From Flavobacterium cerinum (GTDB lineage Bacteria; Bacteroidota; Bacteroidia; Flavobacteriales; Flavobacteriaceae): DNA of 58,074 nucleotides. Below the pieces are notes generated by a model, which saw nothing but the letters and a program-made list of their open reading frames with translations, did not search any database and was not told where the DNA came from. Numbering within the stretch: the stretch's first letter is position 1; every line of letters starts with the position of its first letter. Location of the stretch: the NCBI RefSeq assembly GCF_004028155.1, contig NZ_SBII01000019.1, forward strand, positions 1 through 58,074, given 5' to 3'. Shown here in pieces: positions 18,522 through 27,343 of the stretch. The position numbers and the translations under genes are program-made.

Positions 18522-19068
18522 TGTATTCTTTTTCTTCTGGTTTTACCTCAAATAAGTTTCGGGCTTTGTATCCTAATAAGCCTGCCAGTATAAGATTAGG
18601 AAATTCCTGTATACCTGTATTATAAAGCATTACACTATCATTAAAGTATTCTCTACGATCTGCAATTTTATCTTCCAGCTGCGATACCCTTTTTTGCAGT
18701 TCAACAAAATTAGTATTTGAACTCAATGCAGGATAACTTTCAGAAACAGCAAATAACGTTTTCATAGCATCTGAGAACTGTGAAGCATTCTCTATTTTCT
18801 GATCGATAGTTTTTGCATTTAAAAAATCGGTACGAAGCTTTGTCAAATTGGTTAAAATAGACGTTTCATGCTCCATAAATTTAGAGGCTACTTTTACAAG
18901 ATCCGGAACTTCATTTGCTCTTTGCATCAATATTACATCTATATTCATAAATGCTTTTTCAACATTGTTCTTAAGCATAACAAGCTTATTGAATATGCCA
19001 ATAAAATAACTCAAAAAAACTACAATAAGGATTCCCCCTATAATTAAACCAATGATTTGTGCTGACAT
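18505..19068 (-). CDS. lemA: LemA family protein
   Basis: 187 aa, the usual LemA length. One N-terminal transmembrane helix (about residues 5-25) is followed by a long helical domain with family landmarks 'YFIGIFNKLVMLKNNVEKAF', 'IDVILMQRANEVPDLVKVA' and a C-terminal 'EFPNLILAGLLGYKARNLFEV'. LemA proteins have a short outside N-terminus and a helical cytosolic domain; their biochemical role is poorly defined. It lies 6 bp after the GIDE-domain gene, a pairing seen often in bacteria, and overlaps the next small membrane gene by 17 bp. Confidence 0.92.
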   Translation of the reverse strand: MSAQIIGLIIGGILIVVFLSYFIGIFNKLVMLKNNVEKAFMNIDVILMQRANEVPDLVKVASKFMEHETSILTNLTKLRTDFLNAKTIDQKIENASQFSDAMKTLFAVSESYPALSSNTNFVELQKRVSQLEDKIADRREYFNDSVMLYNTGIQEFPNLILAGLLGYKARNLFEVKPEEKEYNGIQL

Positions 19069-19074
19069 ATTATT

Positions 19075-19800
19075 TTAGTTTAAAATGATAAATACAATTA
19101 TTAATGCTAAAAAAAACAAAGTAACTAAAAACGATTTGAGTAGTGGCTGGTATTTATTCCTAATGGATATTTCTCCTGGCGCCGCTATACCGAAGACCTT
19201 ATAATGATCATCTTTTTTTATCAGGGTAGCTCCGTTATCCGAACTGGCATAACCTATTAAAAGCATATAGTCCCTACTTTTCAAATAGGATTCTGTATGA
19301 CGCTTGCTCCCGCTTTCCACCTGCTGATCCTCATTCAAAGTATAATATTCGAGTCCTTCACCATCTATCGTTACACTTCCGGTTTCATCATTCATCTTAA
19401 AAGTGCCGGTTTTACTTTCAGAATGTATTGTATGCCAGGTTCTTTTGCCTTCATCATCTTTTCTCTCTTCCTCAATAGTATATAAATAACCCACACAGGA
19501 ATTCGAAAAATAAGGTGATATTAAAGGTTCTATTTCTTCAACCTCGCCTTCAACTTCAACTATTCCCATTGCAATGGCATTCATCTTTGATGTAGGCAGC
19601 AATGCCTGCATCTTATAAAAAGCCTTACGCCTGCTTGGAAGCAGGGCAGCAATAAAAATTACTGCAGGAATAATGTATAATAATCTAAAATTAAGCACGA
19701 AAAATAATATCATGAAAACGAATGAGACTATCCATCCAATAAACTTTTTGAGCTTCGGTTTGCTTTCTAAATAGACTGTAGTCTTTTCTTTAATACTCAT
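19075..19800 (-). CDS. GIDE-domain membrane protein
   Basis: 241 aa. Two helices near the N-terminus (about residues 18-55) and one at the C-terminus (about 218-240) flank a soluble domain with 'AMGIVEVEGEVEEIEPLISP', 'CVGYLYTIEEE' and 'DETGSVTIDGEGLEYYTL'. This is the pattern of the GIDE domain (PF12483), first described in a mitochondrial E3 ligase. No RING finger is present, as is usual in bacteria, so ubiquitin ligase activity should not be assumed. The gene sits 2 bp after the LRR membrane gene and 6 bp before lemA. Confidence 0.82.
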   Translation of the reverse strand: MSIKEKTTVYLESKPKLKKFIGWIVSFVFMILFFVLNFRLLYIIPAVIFIAALLPSRRKAFYKMQALLPTSKMNAIAMGIVEVEGEVEEIEPLISPYFSNSCVGYLYTIEEERKDDEGKRTWHTIHSESKTGTFKMNDETGSVTIDGEGLEYYTLNEDQQVESGSKRHTESYLKSRDYMLLIGYASSDNGATLIKKDDHYKVFGIAAPGEISIRNKYQPLLKSFLVTLFFLALIIVFIILN

Positions 19801-19802
19801 CT

Positions 19803-20597
19803 TTAAAATATAACTTCAATATCTACAAACAGTTTCCTTATCCTTAATCTTTCTTTATCCGCTATCGGATTCCCCGACATATTAAGTCCAACTAGGTTTT
19901 TCATCCTGCGAAGTTCATCAGGTATCTCAGAGATCTGATTACCGCTAAGATCCAGTACTTCAAGATTTTTAAATGTAAGAATTTCACGAGGGAAGGTAAC
20001 TAAATTTTTACCTTTTAAATTTAAATCTTTCACAAGATCAGGATTTAATTTTGCACTTTCCAAATCAAAAAAAGTCGTTTTTAGAGTATTCTTGTTTTGC
20101 CTGCTTTGGCTGTATAATCCAAAAGGTACCAATAAGAGAACGATAAAGAAAAAAATAGTTATTAAGGTTGCCCAAAGCGGGGCATCGTCTTTTTCGTGGG
20201 TGAAAAATCTTAAATATAAAAAATAGCCCAAGCCTGATGCAAACCCAATAAAAAGTAAAGGAAGAACAACATAAAGGCAGCCTTTAATTAAGAAACTACC
20301 TATTTTTTTATAGTTACCACTTGTAATAAGATAGGTCACCAAAGCTATAACTATTACCCAAAAGGCAATTATAATAATCCTTACTTCCTTCGTTCCTTCT
20401 TCATAAAGACTAAACGTAATGCCCGCAGGAAAACAAATGATCATAAAAATTACAAGACCTGCTATCCCTACGGAAAAACAGCCTGCATTTTGATTGTTAT
20501 TCCCGGATTTAAGCCATCTATAACCTAAAAAAAGGGATAATAGAAATATTGGAATAATAGCAAATCCAAAAGGTGTAATCGTTGTTAATCCTATCAT
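19803..20597 (-). CDS. Membrane protein with C-terminal leucine-rich repeats, first gene of the LemA/GIDE operon
   Basis: The ATG at 20597 is used (264 aa); the frame extends to a TTG at 20615, which falls inside a perfect palindrome and is less likely. About five transmembrane helices fill residues 1-165. A short C-terminal leucine-rich repeat block follows ('LNLKGKNLVTFPREIL', 'LEVLDLSGNQISEIPDELRR', 'LVGLNMSGNPIADKERLRI'), about three units. LRRs usually bind proteins, so this could be a membrane scaffold or sensor for the operon. It lies 2 bp upstream of the GIDE gene. Confidence 0.8.
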   Translation of the reverse strand: MIGLTTITPFGFAIIPIFLLSLFLGYRWLKSGNNNQNAGCFSVGIAGLVIFMIICFPAGITFSLYEEGTKEVRIIIIAFWVIVIALVTYLITSGNYKKIGSFLIKGCLYVVLPLLFIGFASGLGYFLYLRFFTHEKDDAPLWATLITIFFFIVLLLVPFGLYSQSRQNKNTLKTTFFDLESAKLNPDLVKDLNLKGKNLVTFPREILTFKNLEVLDLSGNQISEIPDELRRMKNLVGLNMSGNPIADKERLRIRKLFVDIEVIF

Positions 20598-20612
20598 ACG
20601 GCAAATTAAAAG

Positions 20613-20630
20613 CAATATTTAAAAATATTG
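20613..20630. promoter_or_regulatory. Palindrome upstream of the LRR/GIDE/LemA operon
   Basis: CAATATTT-AA-AAATATTG, perfect 8-bp arms, located 16-33 bp upstream of the ATG at 20597. Its position fits an operator, although A/T-rich palindromes arise by chance in such DNA. Confidence 0.35.
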
Positions 20631-20797
20631 AGGTCATCACAAAAAAATTTATTAAAACTTTATAAATTAACTAAAAACAGTTAACCTGAATCTATTATTA
20701 TAAAAAATAACTTATCCAATCAAACTACACTTCAGTATGTTATCAAATCATAAATAAACACCAATATATCAATAACATAAATAGTTTATTTTGTAAA

Positions 20798-20812
20798 TTA
20801 GATACAATCTAA
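20798..20812. promoter_or_regulatory. Palindrome upstream of the alpha/beta hydrolase gene
   Basis: TTAGAT-ACA-ATCTAA, perfect 6-bp arms, 12 bp before the ATG at 20824. A TTATTTTG at about 20787-20794 may be a degenerate -7 element just before it. It is a possible operator for the convergent winged-helix regulator. Confidence 0.35.
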
Positions 20813-20823
20813 TAAAGTAAATT

Positions 20824-21507
20824 ATGAAAAATATTGTACTTGTTCACGGAGCATGGGGAGATGGATCACATTGGAGAAAAGTCATTCCACTATTAGCAAA
20901 AGCCGGTTACAATGTAGTAGCTACACAAAATCCATTAACATCATTAGCTGATGATGCCGAAACTGTAAAAAGATTAGCCGAAACATTAGAAGGCAAAACA
21001 CTCTTGGTAGGTCATTCTTATGGAGGAGCCATAATTACCGAAGCTGCTGCAAACTGTCCTAATGTTGCCGGTCTTGTTTACATTGCTGCTTTTGCTCCTG
21101 ATACTACCGAAAATCTTGGAATGTTGCTGGAAAGAACAGCTCCTCCTGCCGGAGCAGCAAGTCTTTACCCCGATAAATATGGATTTCTATGGATTAAAAG
21201 AGATAAATTCCATGAAAGCTTTTCACAGGATTGCGAAGAACAGGAATCATTTGTAATGGCTGCAGCCCAAAAACCAACTTCCGGAAAATGTTTTGGAGAT
21301 ATGCCAACGTCGGTAGGATGGAAAAAATTCCCTGTGTGGTATCAGGTTTCAGAAAATGATAGAATGATCCCGCCTGAAACCCAGCATTTTTTTGCTGAGA
21401 GAATGAAAGCCAAAACACTTTCTTTAAAATCAAGTCATGCATCAATGGCATCACATCCTATACAAATTGCAGATTTTATCATCAGTGCAGCTGAAGAGCT
21501 TAAATAG
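20824..21507 (+). CDS. Alpha/beta hydrolase (esterase-like)
   Basis: 227 aa, a compact alpha/beta hydrolase with 'NIVLVHGAWGDGSHW' (oxyanion-hole HG) at the N-terminus. The nucleophile elbow is G63-H-S65-Y-G-G, with a likely catalytic H205 in 'SSHASMASHP'; the acid is probably the Asp in 'VSENDRMIPP'. It has no signal peptide, so it is cytosolic. It resembles the EstC/pyrethroid-hydrolase-like subfamily; the substrate is unknown. It is convergent with the SufR-like regulator and the two stop codons are adjacent (21507/21508), suggesting a regulator-target pair. Confidence 0.9.
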   Translation: MKNIVLVHGAWGDGSHWRKVIPLLAKAGYNVVATQNPLTSLADDAETVKRLAETLEGKTLLVGHSYGGAIITEAAANCPNVAGLVYIAAFAPDTTENLGMLLERTAPPAGAASLYPDKYGFLWIKRDKFHESFSQDCEEQESFVMAAAQKPTSGKCFGDMPTSVGWKKFPVWYQVSENDRMIPPETQHFFAERMKAKTLSLKSSHASMASHPIQIADFIISAAEELK

Positions 21508-22122
21508 TTAATTCTGACTGATACGGTAAGCACATCTTCTGTCACCGGAAATGATATGGCTGATCCTGTTTACAATAACATCTTTTCCTAAAACAGATCG
21601 AAACGTATTTAATTCAGAAGAACAAAATCCCTGGCAGGATGTTGCAGCGGCACAGATAGGACAATGGTTTTCAATAAACACAAATCCTTCTGAGTCTTTG
21701 GAATATTCTGCCATATACCCTTCCCTATTTCTTATTTCCACCAATTTTTCAATTTTAGATTCCAAATGATCTATTGGGTCTATTTCTATATGATATTTTT
21801 TCTTAACGGCCGCTTCATTTGTTGCAATTACGGTTTGCATGGCATCTTCGCCCAAAGCATTGTTGATAATATCAATTAACCGCACAGTCAATTCTGCATG
21901 GGTATCAGGAAATTTTGAATTTCCAGCATCGGTAAGCCTAAAGAATTTTTGCGGCCTACCTACACCTTTAGATTCGGTTTCCGGTTCTATCAGTCCTTCG
22001 TCTATAAACTTAACCAATTGTAAGCGAACACCTTCTTTGGTTATTTTTAATTCTTTAGCAATATCGAGAGCCGTTAATGGCCCGCGCATTTTAAGCAGTA
22101 AAAGGATCTTATTTGTCTTCAT
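21508..22122 (-). CDS. SufR-like winged-helix transcriptional regulator with C-terminal cysteine motif
   Basis: The ATG at 22122 is chosen (204 aa); upstream codons of the open frame fall across a 28-bp palindrome and promoter. The N-terminal winged helix (about 1-75) has 'LTALDIAKELKITKEGVRLQ' and 'GVGRPQKFFRLTDAG'. The C-terminal domain carries C-P-I-C, C-x4-C and a final 'SGDRRCAYRI', the arrangement seen in SufR/DeoR-type regulators where cysteines can bind an iron-sulfur cluster. Redox or cluster sensing is therefore plausible. It is divergent from the DUF2480/RND operon and convergent with the alpha/beta hydrolase, so either could be its target. Confidence 0.85.
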   Translation of the reverse strand: MKTNKILLLLKMRGPLTALDIAKELKITKEGVRLQLVKFIDEGLIEPETESKGVGRPQKFFRLTDAGNSKFPDTHAELTVRLIDIINNALGEDAMQTVIATNEAAVKKKYHIEIDPIDHLESKIEKLVEIRNREGYMAEYSKDSEGFVFIENHCPICAAATSCQGFCSSELNTFRSVLGKDVIVNRISHIISGDRRCAYRISQN

Positions 22123-22127
22123 AAAAT

Positions 22128-22155
22128 AATAAAACAAGTATTTAGTTGTTTTATT
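22128..22155. promoter_or_regulatory. Palindromic operator candidate of the SufR-like regulator
   Basis: AATAAAACAA and TTGTTTTATT form perfect 10-bp arms with an 8-bp spacer. The site lies between the -7 element (22159-22166) and the start codon (22122) of the regulator gene, a classical position for autorepression. Confidence 0.55.
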
Positions 22156-22158
22156 ATG

Positions 22159-22188
22159 CAAAAATATTAATTTTGTACAACTTATCAA
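22159..22188 (-). promoter_or_regulatory. Promoter of the SufR-like regulator
   Basis: On the minus strand, TTG (22188-22186), a 19-bp spacer and TATTTTTG (22166-22159) match the Bacteroidota consensus. The transcript would start inside or next to the 22128-22155 palindrome. Confidence 0.65.
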
Positions 22189-22533
22189 AGCAGTTTGGTT
22201 TTAATATACCTCCTAAAGTATTTACAATCAGATTTATTTAAACATAAAAGACATTTGTTATGTTATTCAAAATGCAAAAGCTCATAGCTGATCCTTCAGC
22301 TGCAAATTCGATCTCGGAGCCTTCCTATATTATTCCATACTGGAATGTAGTTTTAAAGAGGTCAAAGCACTACTATACATAAGTACAATGCTTTAGTCAG
22401 CTTCTACCTATAAAATTAAAAAAAAATATTTAATACCCAGCACCCTAAAAAATAGGACAACTGTTGGGACCGGAATACCTATGTCCAAAAATTAGGTAAA
22501 ACAATTTTTAAAATAAATAAAACAATCCCAAAA
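22189..22533. promoter_or_regulatory. Divergent control region upstream of the DUF2480/RND operon
   Basis: 345 bp with no credible gene. Two small palindromes sit close to the operon: CCTA-N5-TAGG (22444-22456) and ACCTA-N11-TAGGT (22477-22497), the second 37 bp before the ATG at 22534. They share the TAGG half-site and may be operators. No exact TAnnTTTG promoter is visible for the plus strand. Confidence 0.35.
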
Positions 22534-23058
22534 ATGAATGAAACAACAATTAATAAGCTTGAAACATCAGGTATAATAACACTGGACTTACTGTCCTGCA
22601 AACCTAATGATGATGAAGTCATTTCCTTTGATATTGTTCCTTACCTACAGGATGAATACCTGCTACAGGAAAAACCGTTCAGGACAGCAATGACAGCAAC
22701 AGACTGGTCTCAATTTAAAAATAAAGCAGTTGTTATTTACTGTTCAAACGATGCTTTAGTACCGCACTGGGCATATATCCTGATCTGTTCCCTTCTTGCA
22801 CCACATGCTTCAGTAGTGATTTATGGCAGTACACAAAACCATTATCATTTAGTATGGCAACACAAAATTAGAGAAATAGACTATAGCATATACCTGGATA
22901 AAAAAGTAGTTCTCAGAACCGGTATGGGCGTCTTACCCGAAATGTATGTCACGGCAGCAAACAACTTAATGAACTATGTACAAACCCTCATGTATGGAGA
23001 AGCCGGATCTTCTGTAATGATCTATAAAAGAAAAAATAACCCAAAAAATGAAAAATAA
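22534..23058 (+). CDS. DUF2480 family protein
   Basis: 174 aa, full length for the family. Landmarks are 'LETSGIITLDL' at the N-terminus, 'AMTATDWSQFKNKAVVIYCS' near residues 48-68, 'DALVPHWAYILI' near 70-81 and 'LMYGEAGSSVMIYKRK' at the C-terminus. The function of DUF2480 is unknown; the protein is soluble with no signal peptide. Family members are usually encoded outside efflux operons, whereas here its 3' end overlaps the membrane-fusion-protein gene by 11 bp, which implies co-translation with the RND pump. Confidence 0.82.
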   Translation: MNETTINKLETSGIITLDLLSCKPNDDEVISFDIVPYLQDEYLLQEKPFRTAMTATDWSQFKNKAVVIYCSNDALVPHWAYILICSLLAPHASVVIYGSTQNHYHLVWQHKIREIDYSIYLDKKVVLRTGMGVLPEMYVTAANNLMNYVQTLMYGEAGSSVMIYKRKNNPKNEK

Positions 23059-24169
23059 TAGAATTTATACACTTGCCCTGGGGGCACTATGCTTCATCTC
23101 CTGTGAATCAAAAAAAACGGAACAGGTTGAAGGCCCAAAAGAATATTCTGTAGTAACAATACAGCCGCAAAAAACAGAAATATCGGTAGAATATCCTGCA
23201 ACTTTAGAAGGAGAACAAACGGTAGAGATCCGCTCAAAAATAGATGGTTACATTGAAGAAGTATATGTACAGGAAGGTACAATCGTTACAAAAGGCCAGC
23301 CATTATTTAAGATCGATGCAAACAGTTTTCTTCAGGATGTAAACAATAAGAATGCCGCAGTACTGGCGGCTGAAGCTAATCTGGAAACAGCAAGTATCCA
23401 GACACAAAGAACAAAGGCACTAGCCGATAAAAAGATCGTAAATACCTTCGAGCTTACGGCTGCTAAAAATATTGAACGAACTAAAAGAGCCGAATTAAGC
23501 CAGGCAAAAGCTGATCTTTCTGCAGCTAAATCAAAATTGGCATTTACAAATATTGTTAGCCCCATAAACGGTATTGTAGGCAGCCTCCCATATAAAATAG
23601 GCAGTTTAGTAAGCAGTACTTCCGAAACAGCACTTACTACAGTTGCCAATACCAAACAAGTATATGCCTATTTTTCACTAAGTCAGCAACAGCTAAACTC
23701 CTTTTTAAATCAATATTCAGGAAATCAGGTAAAGGATAAATTTAAGAATATGCCCGAAGTATCACTTATCATGGCCGATGGTGAAACCTATACTATTAAA
23801 GGGAAAATTGAAACGCTAAGTGGTGTATTAAATGCAGGCACAGGTTCGGCAAACTTTAAGGCTGTATTTGCTAATCCACAGGGTAAATTATGGAGTGGTG
23901 CGAGTGCAACTATTGCAATTCCTGCACAATTTGCAGAAGCTATCCTTGTTCCTAAAAAAGCTGTATTTGAACTCCAGGGTAAATATTTTGTTTTTAAGAA
24001 AGATGAACAGAATATCGCCCGAAATACCGAAATAGAGATCATGAACACTGCAACCGAGAAAGAGTATGTTGTTACTAAAGGTATTTATGCCGGTAATACA
24101 ATCATTACAGATGGTTTAGGAAGCTTAAAAGACGGAATGAAAATTAAACCGCTTCGTTCATCAAAATAA
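23048..24169 (+). CDS. RND efflux periplasmic adaptor (membrane fusion protein, AcrA/MexE type), lipoprotein
   Basis: 373 aa. A lipoprotein signal ends at the lipobox cysteine in 'ALCFISCESKK' (about residue 19). The HlyD/AcrA order follows: a first beta strand pair and lipoyl half ('VEIRSKIDGYIEEVYVQEGT'), a helical hairpin (about 95-150), the second lipoyl half ('FTNIVSPINGIVGSLPYKIG'), a beta-barrel and a membrane-proximal domain. It links the inner-membrane pump at 24179 with the outer-membrane channel at 27344. It starts within the DUF2480 gene (11-bp overlap), and the pump follows after 9 bp. Confidence 0.94.
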   Translation: MKNNRIYTLALGALCFISCESKKTEQVEGPKEYSVVTIQPQKTEISVEYPATLEGEQTVEIRSKIDGYIEEVYVQEGTIVTKGQPLFKIDANSFLQDVNNKNAAVLAAEANLETASIQTQRTKALADKKIVNTFELTAAKNIERTKRAELSQAKADLSAAKSKLAFTNIVSPINGIVGSLPYKIGSLVSSTSETALTTVANTKQVYAYFSLSQQQLNSFLNQYSGNQVKDKFKNMPEVSLIMADGETYTIKGKIETLSGVLNAGTGSANFKAVFANPQGKLWSGASATIAIPAQFAEAILVPKKAVFELQGKYFVFKKDEQNIARNTEIEIMNTATEKEYVVTKGIYAGNTIITDGLGSLKDGMKIKPLRSSK

Positions 24170-24178
24170 AACAAAGAC

Positions 24179-27100
24179 ATGTTAAAGAAATTTATTGAAA
24201 ACCCGGTATTGTCTACAGTCATATCGGTCATTATAGTAATACTAGGGCTATTAGGACTTCTATCGCTCCCTATCTCACAATATCCTGAAATTGCTCCCCC
24301 TACTGTTGCAGTAACAGCCTCTTATCAGGGTGCCAGTGCCGATGTAGTAATGAAAAGCGTAATTATACCGCTGGAAGAACAAATAAATGGTGTGGAAAAT
24401 ATGACCTACATGACATCTACCGCCAGTAACAATGGTAGCGCTACCATAACCATATTTTTTAAACAGGGTACTAATGCAGATATGGCTGCTGTAAATGTTC
24501 AAAACAGGGTAACAAAGGCAACGAGCCTGCTTCCTGCTGAAGTTATAAAAGCAGGAATCACTACCAGTAAACAATTAAGCAGTACTGCTTTTAGCTTTTT
24601 GTTATACAGTAAAGATGGCAAATACGACCAGAAATTCCTGGATAATTATCTGAGGATAAATATCATGCCACAAATGAAACGTGTGGAAGGTGTGGGCAGC
24701 AGTGAGATATACGGAACCCAGGAATACTCTATGAGAATATGGTTAAAGCCTGATGCCATGGCAAGCCAGGGGCTAATTCCTGATGATATTATTGCCGCTC
24801 TTAAAGAGCAAAATATTGAAGCTGCTCCCGGAAAAGTAGGAGAAAATAGTAAACAGTCGGTTCAGTATGCTTTAAAATATACAGGCCGTCTTGAAGATCC
24901 TGCACAGTTTGAAAACATTATCCTTAGAAGTGGAAAACAAGGTAGTTTATTACGATTAAAAGATGTAGCACAGGTAGAATTTGGCGCACTTGATTATACA
25001 ACTTCCCTTATTTCACAAGGTGTAGTTTCTTCAGGTGGCCAAATTAGCCAGATCTCGGGTTCTAATGCAAGAGAGCTTATCATTGCCTGCGAGAACATCC
25101 TTAAAGAAGCTTCTAAAGATTTTCCTCCGGGTGTGGAATATCATACATTTATAAGTGCTAATGATTTTTTGGATGCATCAATCGAAAAGGTCATACATAC
25201 TATTATTGAAGCCTTTATCCTTGTATTTATAGTAGTCTTTATCTTTTTACAGGATTTCAGGTCGACATTAATTCCGGCGATAGCCGTACCTGTATCCATT
25301 ATTGGTACATTCTTTTTCCTTCAGCTTTTTGGTTTTACTATTAACCTGTTAACGTTATTTGCATTGGTATTGGCTATTGGTATTGTAGTAGATGATGCCA
25401 TTGTTGTGGTAGAAGCTGTCCATGCCAAGCTCGACCAGGGAGCAAAATCGGCAAAAAAAGCGACGATGCATGCTATGAGCGAAATTAGCGGAGCTATTAT
25501 TTCCATTACGCTTATTATGTCAGCAGTATTCGTTCCGGTTACATTTATCAACGGCTCTGCCGGTGTGTTTTATAAACAGTTTGGACTAACACTTGCTGTG
25601 GCAATTGTAATATCAGCGATTAATGCACTTACGTTAAGCCCTGCACTTTGCGCTCTTTTATTAAAACCACATAATAACGACAAATCACATCAGCCAGTTG
25701 GATTCCTACCTAAATTCTTTAAAGGATTTAATGCTGCTTTTGAGGCTGTAACCAATAAATATATTGGTGCCGTGCGCTTCCTTATCAGAAGAAAATGGAT
25801 ATCCTTGATCGGAATTGCATTATTTGCACTGATCTTTTTTGCACTGATTAAAACTACTCCAACAGGGTTTGTGCCTGCTGATGATAGTGGAGCTATTTAC
25901 GGCAATGTTGTGCTTCCTCCTGCTTCTACATTGGAACGCACAGAAGAAATAACCAAAGAGATAGACAGTATTATAAGAGATATTCCTGAAGTTGAACTTG
26001 TATCCACTCTATCGGGAATGGACTTAATAAATGGTTTTGGTGGGTCATACGGAGCACTTTTCATTCGATTAAAACCATGGGAAGAAAGAACAGAGAAAGG
26101 TCAGGACATAACATCACTGGTAAACCTACTGTTTGCTAAAACGGGTCATATAAAAGGAGCCAATATCATTTTCTTTGCCGCTCCTACCCTTCAGGGTTTT
26201 GGAAACAGTAACGGATTTGAAGTACAGCTTCAGGATAAAACAGGAGGCAGCTACAAAGATTTCGATAAGAATATTGGCGCATTTATGGCTGCCATTAATC
26301 AGCGCCCGGAAATCCTGTATGCTGCTAGTCCATTTAACATCGGTTTCCCAGAGCTGGAAGTAAATGTAAACGTTGCTAAATGTAAAGATGCCGGGGTGAG
26401 CGTTAATACAGTTTTAAACACATTGCAGGGGTATTTTGGAGGTGTTTATGCGTCTGACATTAATAAATTTGGGAAGCAATACCGTGTGATGATGCAGTCG
26501 CATTCCGGCTTTAGAGCCAAAGAAGATGATATCAATAAAGTCTTTGTACGAACAGATTCGGGAGCTATGGCACCTATCGCCGAATTTGTAACACTAAAGA
26601 AAACGTATGGACCTGAATTCATCAACCGTTTTAACCTATTTACCTCAACAAGTGTTACGGGGATGCCTAACAAAGGCTACAGCTCAGGGGATGCTATAAA
26701 AGCTATTGAAGAAGTAGCTGCGCAAACCTTAGACCGCGGTTATGCCTATGAATTTTCGGGATTAACCCGAGAAGAGCTGTCTAGTGGCAGCCAGACAACA
26801 ATGATATTTGCACTCTGCCTAATCTTTATTTATTTCCTTTTAAGTGCACAGTACAAAAGTTATATCCTTCCCTTTTCGGTGTTGCTATCATTACCAATAG
26901 GACTTGCAGGTGCTTTTATATTTGCCAATCTATTTGGTGTAGATAATAATATATTCTTGCAGATAAGCCTTATCATGCTGATTGGACTGTTAGCCAAAAA
27001 TGCCATCCTTATCGTTGAGTTTGCGCTATTGCATCGACTAAGCGGCAGAAGCATTGTACAGTCGGCTATCTATGGTGCGAAAGCAAGGCTTAGACCTATT

Positions 27101-27337
27101 TTAATGACCTCTTTTGCCTTCATCTTCGGATTGATTCCTCTAATGATCGCTACCGGAGCAGGAGCTTTAAGTAACCGATCTATCGGAACAGCTGCCGTTG
27201 GGGGAATGCTTATCGGTACACTATTCGGGGTATTTGTAATTCCGGTACTCTTTATCATTTTCCAATCACTGCATGAAAAAATATCCGGAGTAAAAGAACC
27301 AATTCACGAACCAAGACCTTTAGATGAAGTGGCTTAA
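24179..27337 (+). CDS. RND multidrug efflux permease (HAE1/AcrB family)
   Basis: 1052 aa, standard length. The N-terminus 'FIENPVLSTVISVIIVILG' is typical of HAE1 pumps. Twelve transmembrane helices are interrupted by two large periplasmic loops. Helix 4 carries the paired aspartates of proton translocation in 'GIVVDDAIVVVEAVH', and 'LLAKNAILIVEFA' marks helix 10. It exports hydrophobic or amphiphilic compounds by proton antiport with the flanking adaptor and TolC-like channel. The substrate range cannot be read from sequence. Confidence 0.96.
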   Translation: MLKKFIENPVLSTVISVIIVILGLLGLLSLPISQYPEIAPPTVAVTASYQGASADVVMKSVIIPLEEQINGVENMTYMTSTASNNGSATITIFFKQGTNADMAAVNVQNRVTKATSLLPAEVIKAGITTSKQLSSTAFSFLLYSKDGKYDQKFLDNYLRINIMPQMKRVEGVGSSEIYGTQEYSMRIWLKPDAMASQGLIPDDIIAALKEQNIEAAPGKVGENSKQSVQYALKYTGRLEDPAQFENIILRSGKQGSLLRLKDVAQVEFGALDYTTSLISQGVVSSGGQISQISGSNARELIIACENILKEASKDFPPGVEYHTFISANDFLDASIEKVIHTIIEAFILVFIVVFIFLQDFRSTLIPAIAVPVSIIGTFFFLQLFGFTINLLTLFALVLAIGIVVDDAIVVVEAVHAKLDQGAKSAKKATMHAMSEISGAIISITLIMSAVFVPVTFINGSAGVFYKQFGLTLAVAIVISAINALTLSPALCALLLKPHNNDKSHQPVGFLPKFFKGFNAAFEAVTNKYIGAVRFLIRRKWISLIGIALFALIFFALIKTTPTGFVPADDSGAIYGNVVLPPASTLERTEEITKEIDSIIRDIPEVELVSTLSGMDLINGFGGSYGALFIRLKPWEERTEKGQDITSLVNLLFAKTGHIKGANIIFFAAPTLQGFGNSNGFEVQLQDKTGGSYKDFDKNIGAFMAAINQRPEILYAASPFNIGFPELEVNVNVAKCKDAGVSVNTVLNTLQGYFGGVYASDINKFGKQYRVMMQSHSGFRAKEDDINKVFVRTDSGAMAPIAEFVTLKKTYGPEFINRFNLFTSTSVTGMPNKGYSSGDAIKAIEEVAAQTLDRGYAYEFSGLTREELSSGSQTTMIFALCLIFIYFLLSAQYKSYILPFSVLLSLPIGLAGAFIFANLFGVDNNIFLQISLIMLIGLLAKNAILIVEFALLHRLSGRSIVQSAIYGAKARLRPILMTSFAFIFGLIPLMIATGAGALSNRSIGTAAVGGMLIGTLFGVFVIPVLFIIFQSLHEKISGVKEPIHEPRPLDEVA

Positions 27338-27343
27338 ATATAA

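Noticed and set aside
22238..22330. Minus-strand frame of about 27 codons ending at 22238 that looks protein-like (EGSEIEFAAEGSAMSFCILN)
   Set aside because: It is bounded by an in-frame stop, has no start codon context, and cannot be tied to a known family. It could be a gene remnant, but nothing in the sequence supports it.
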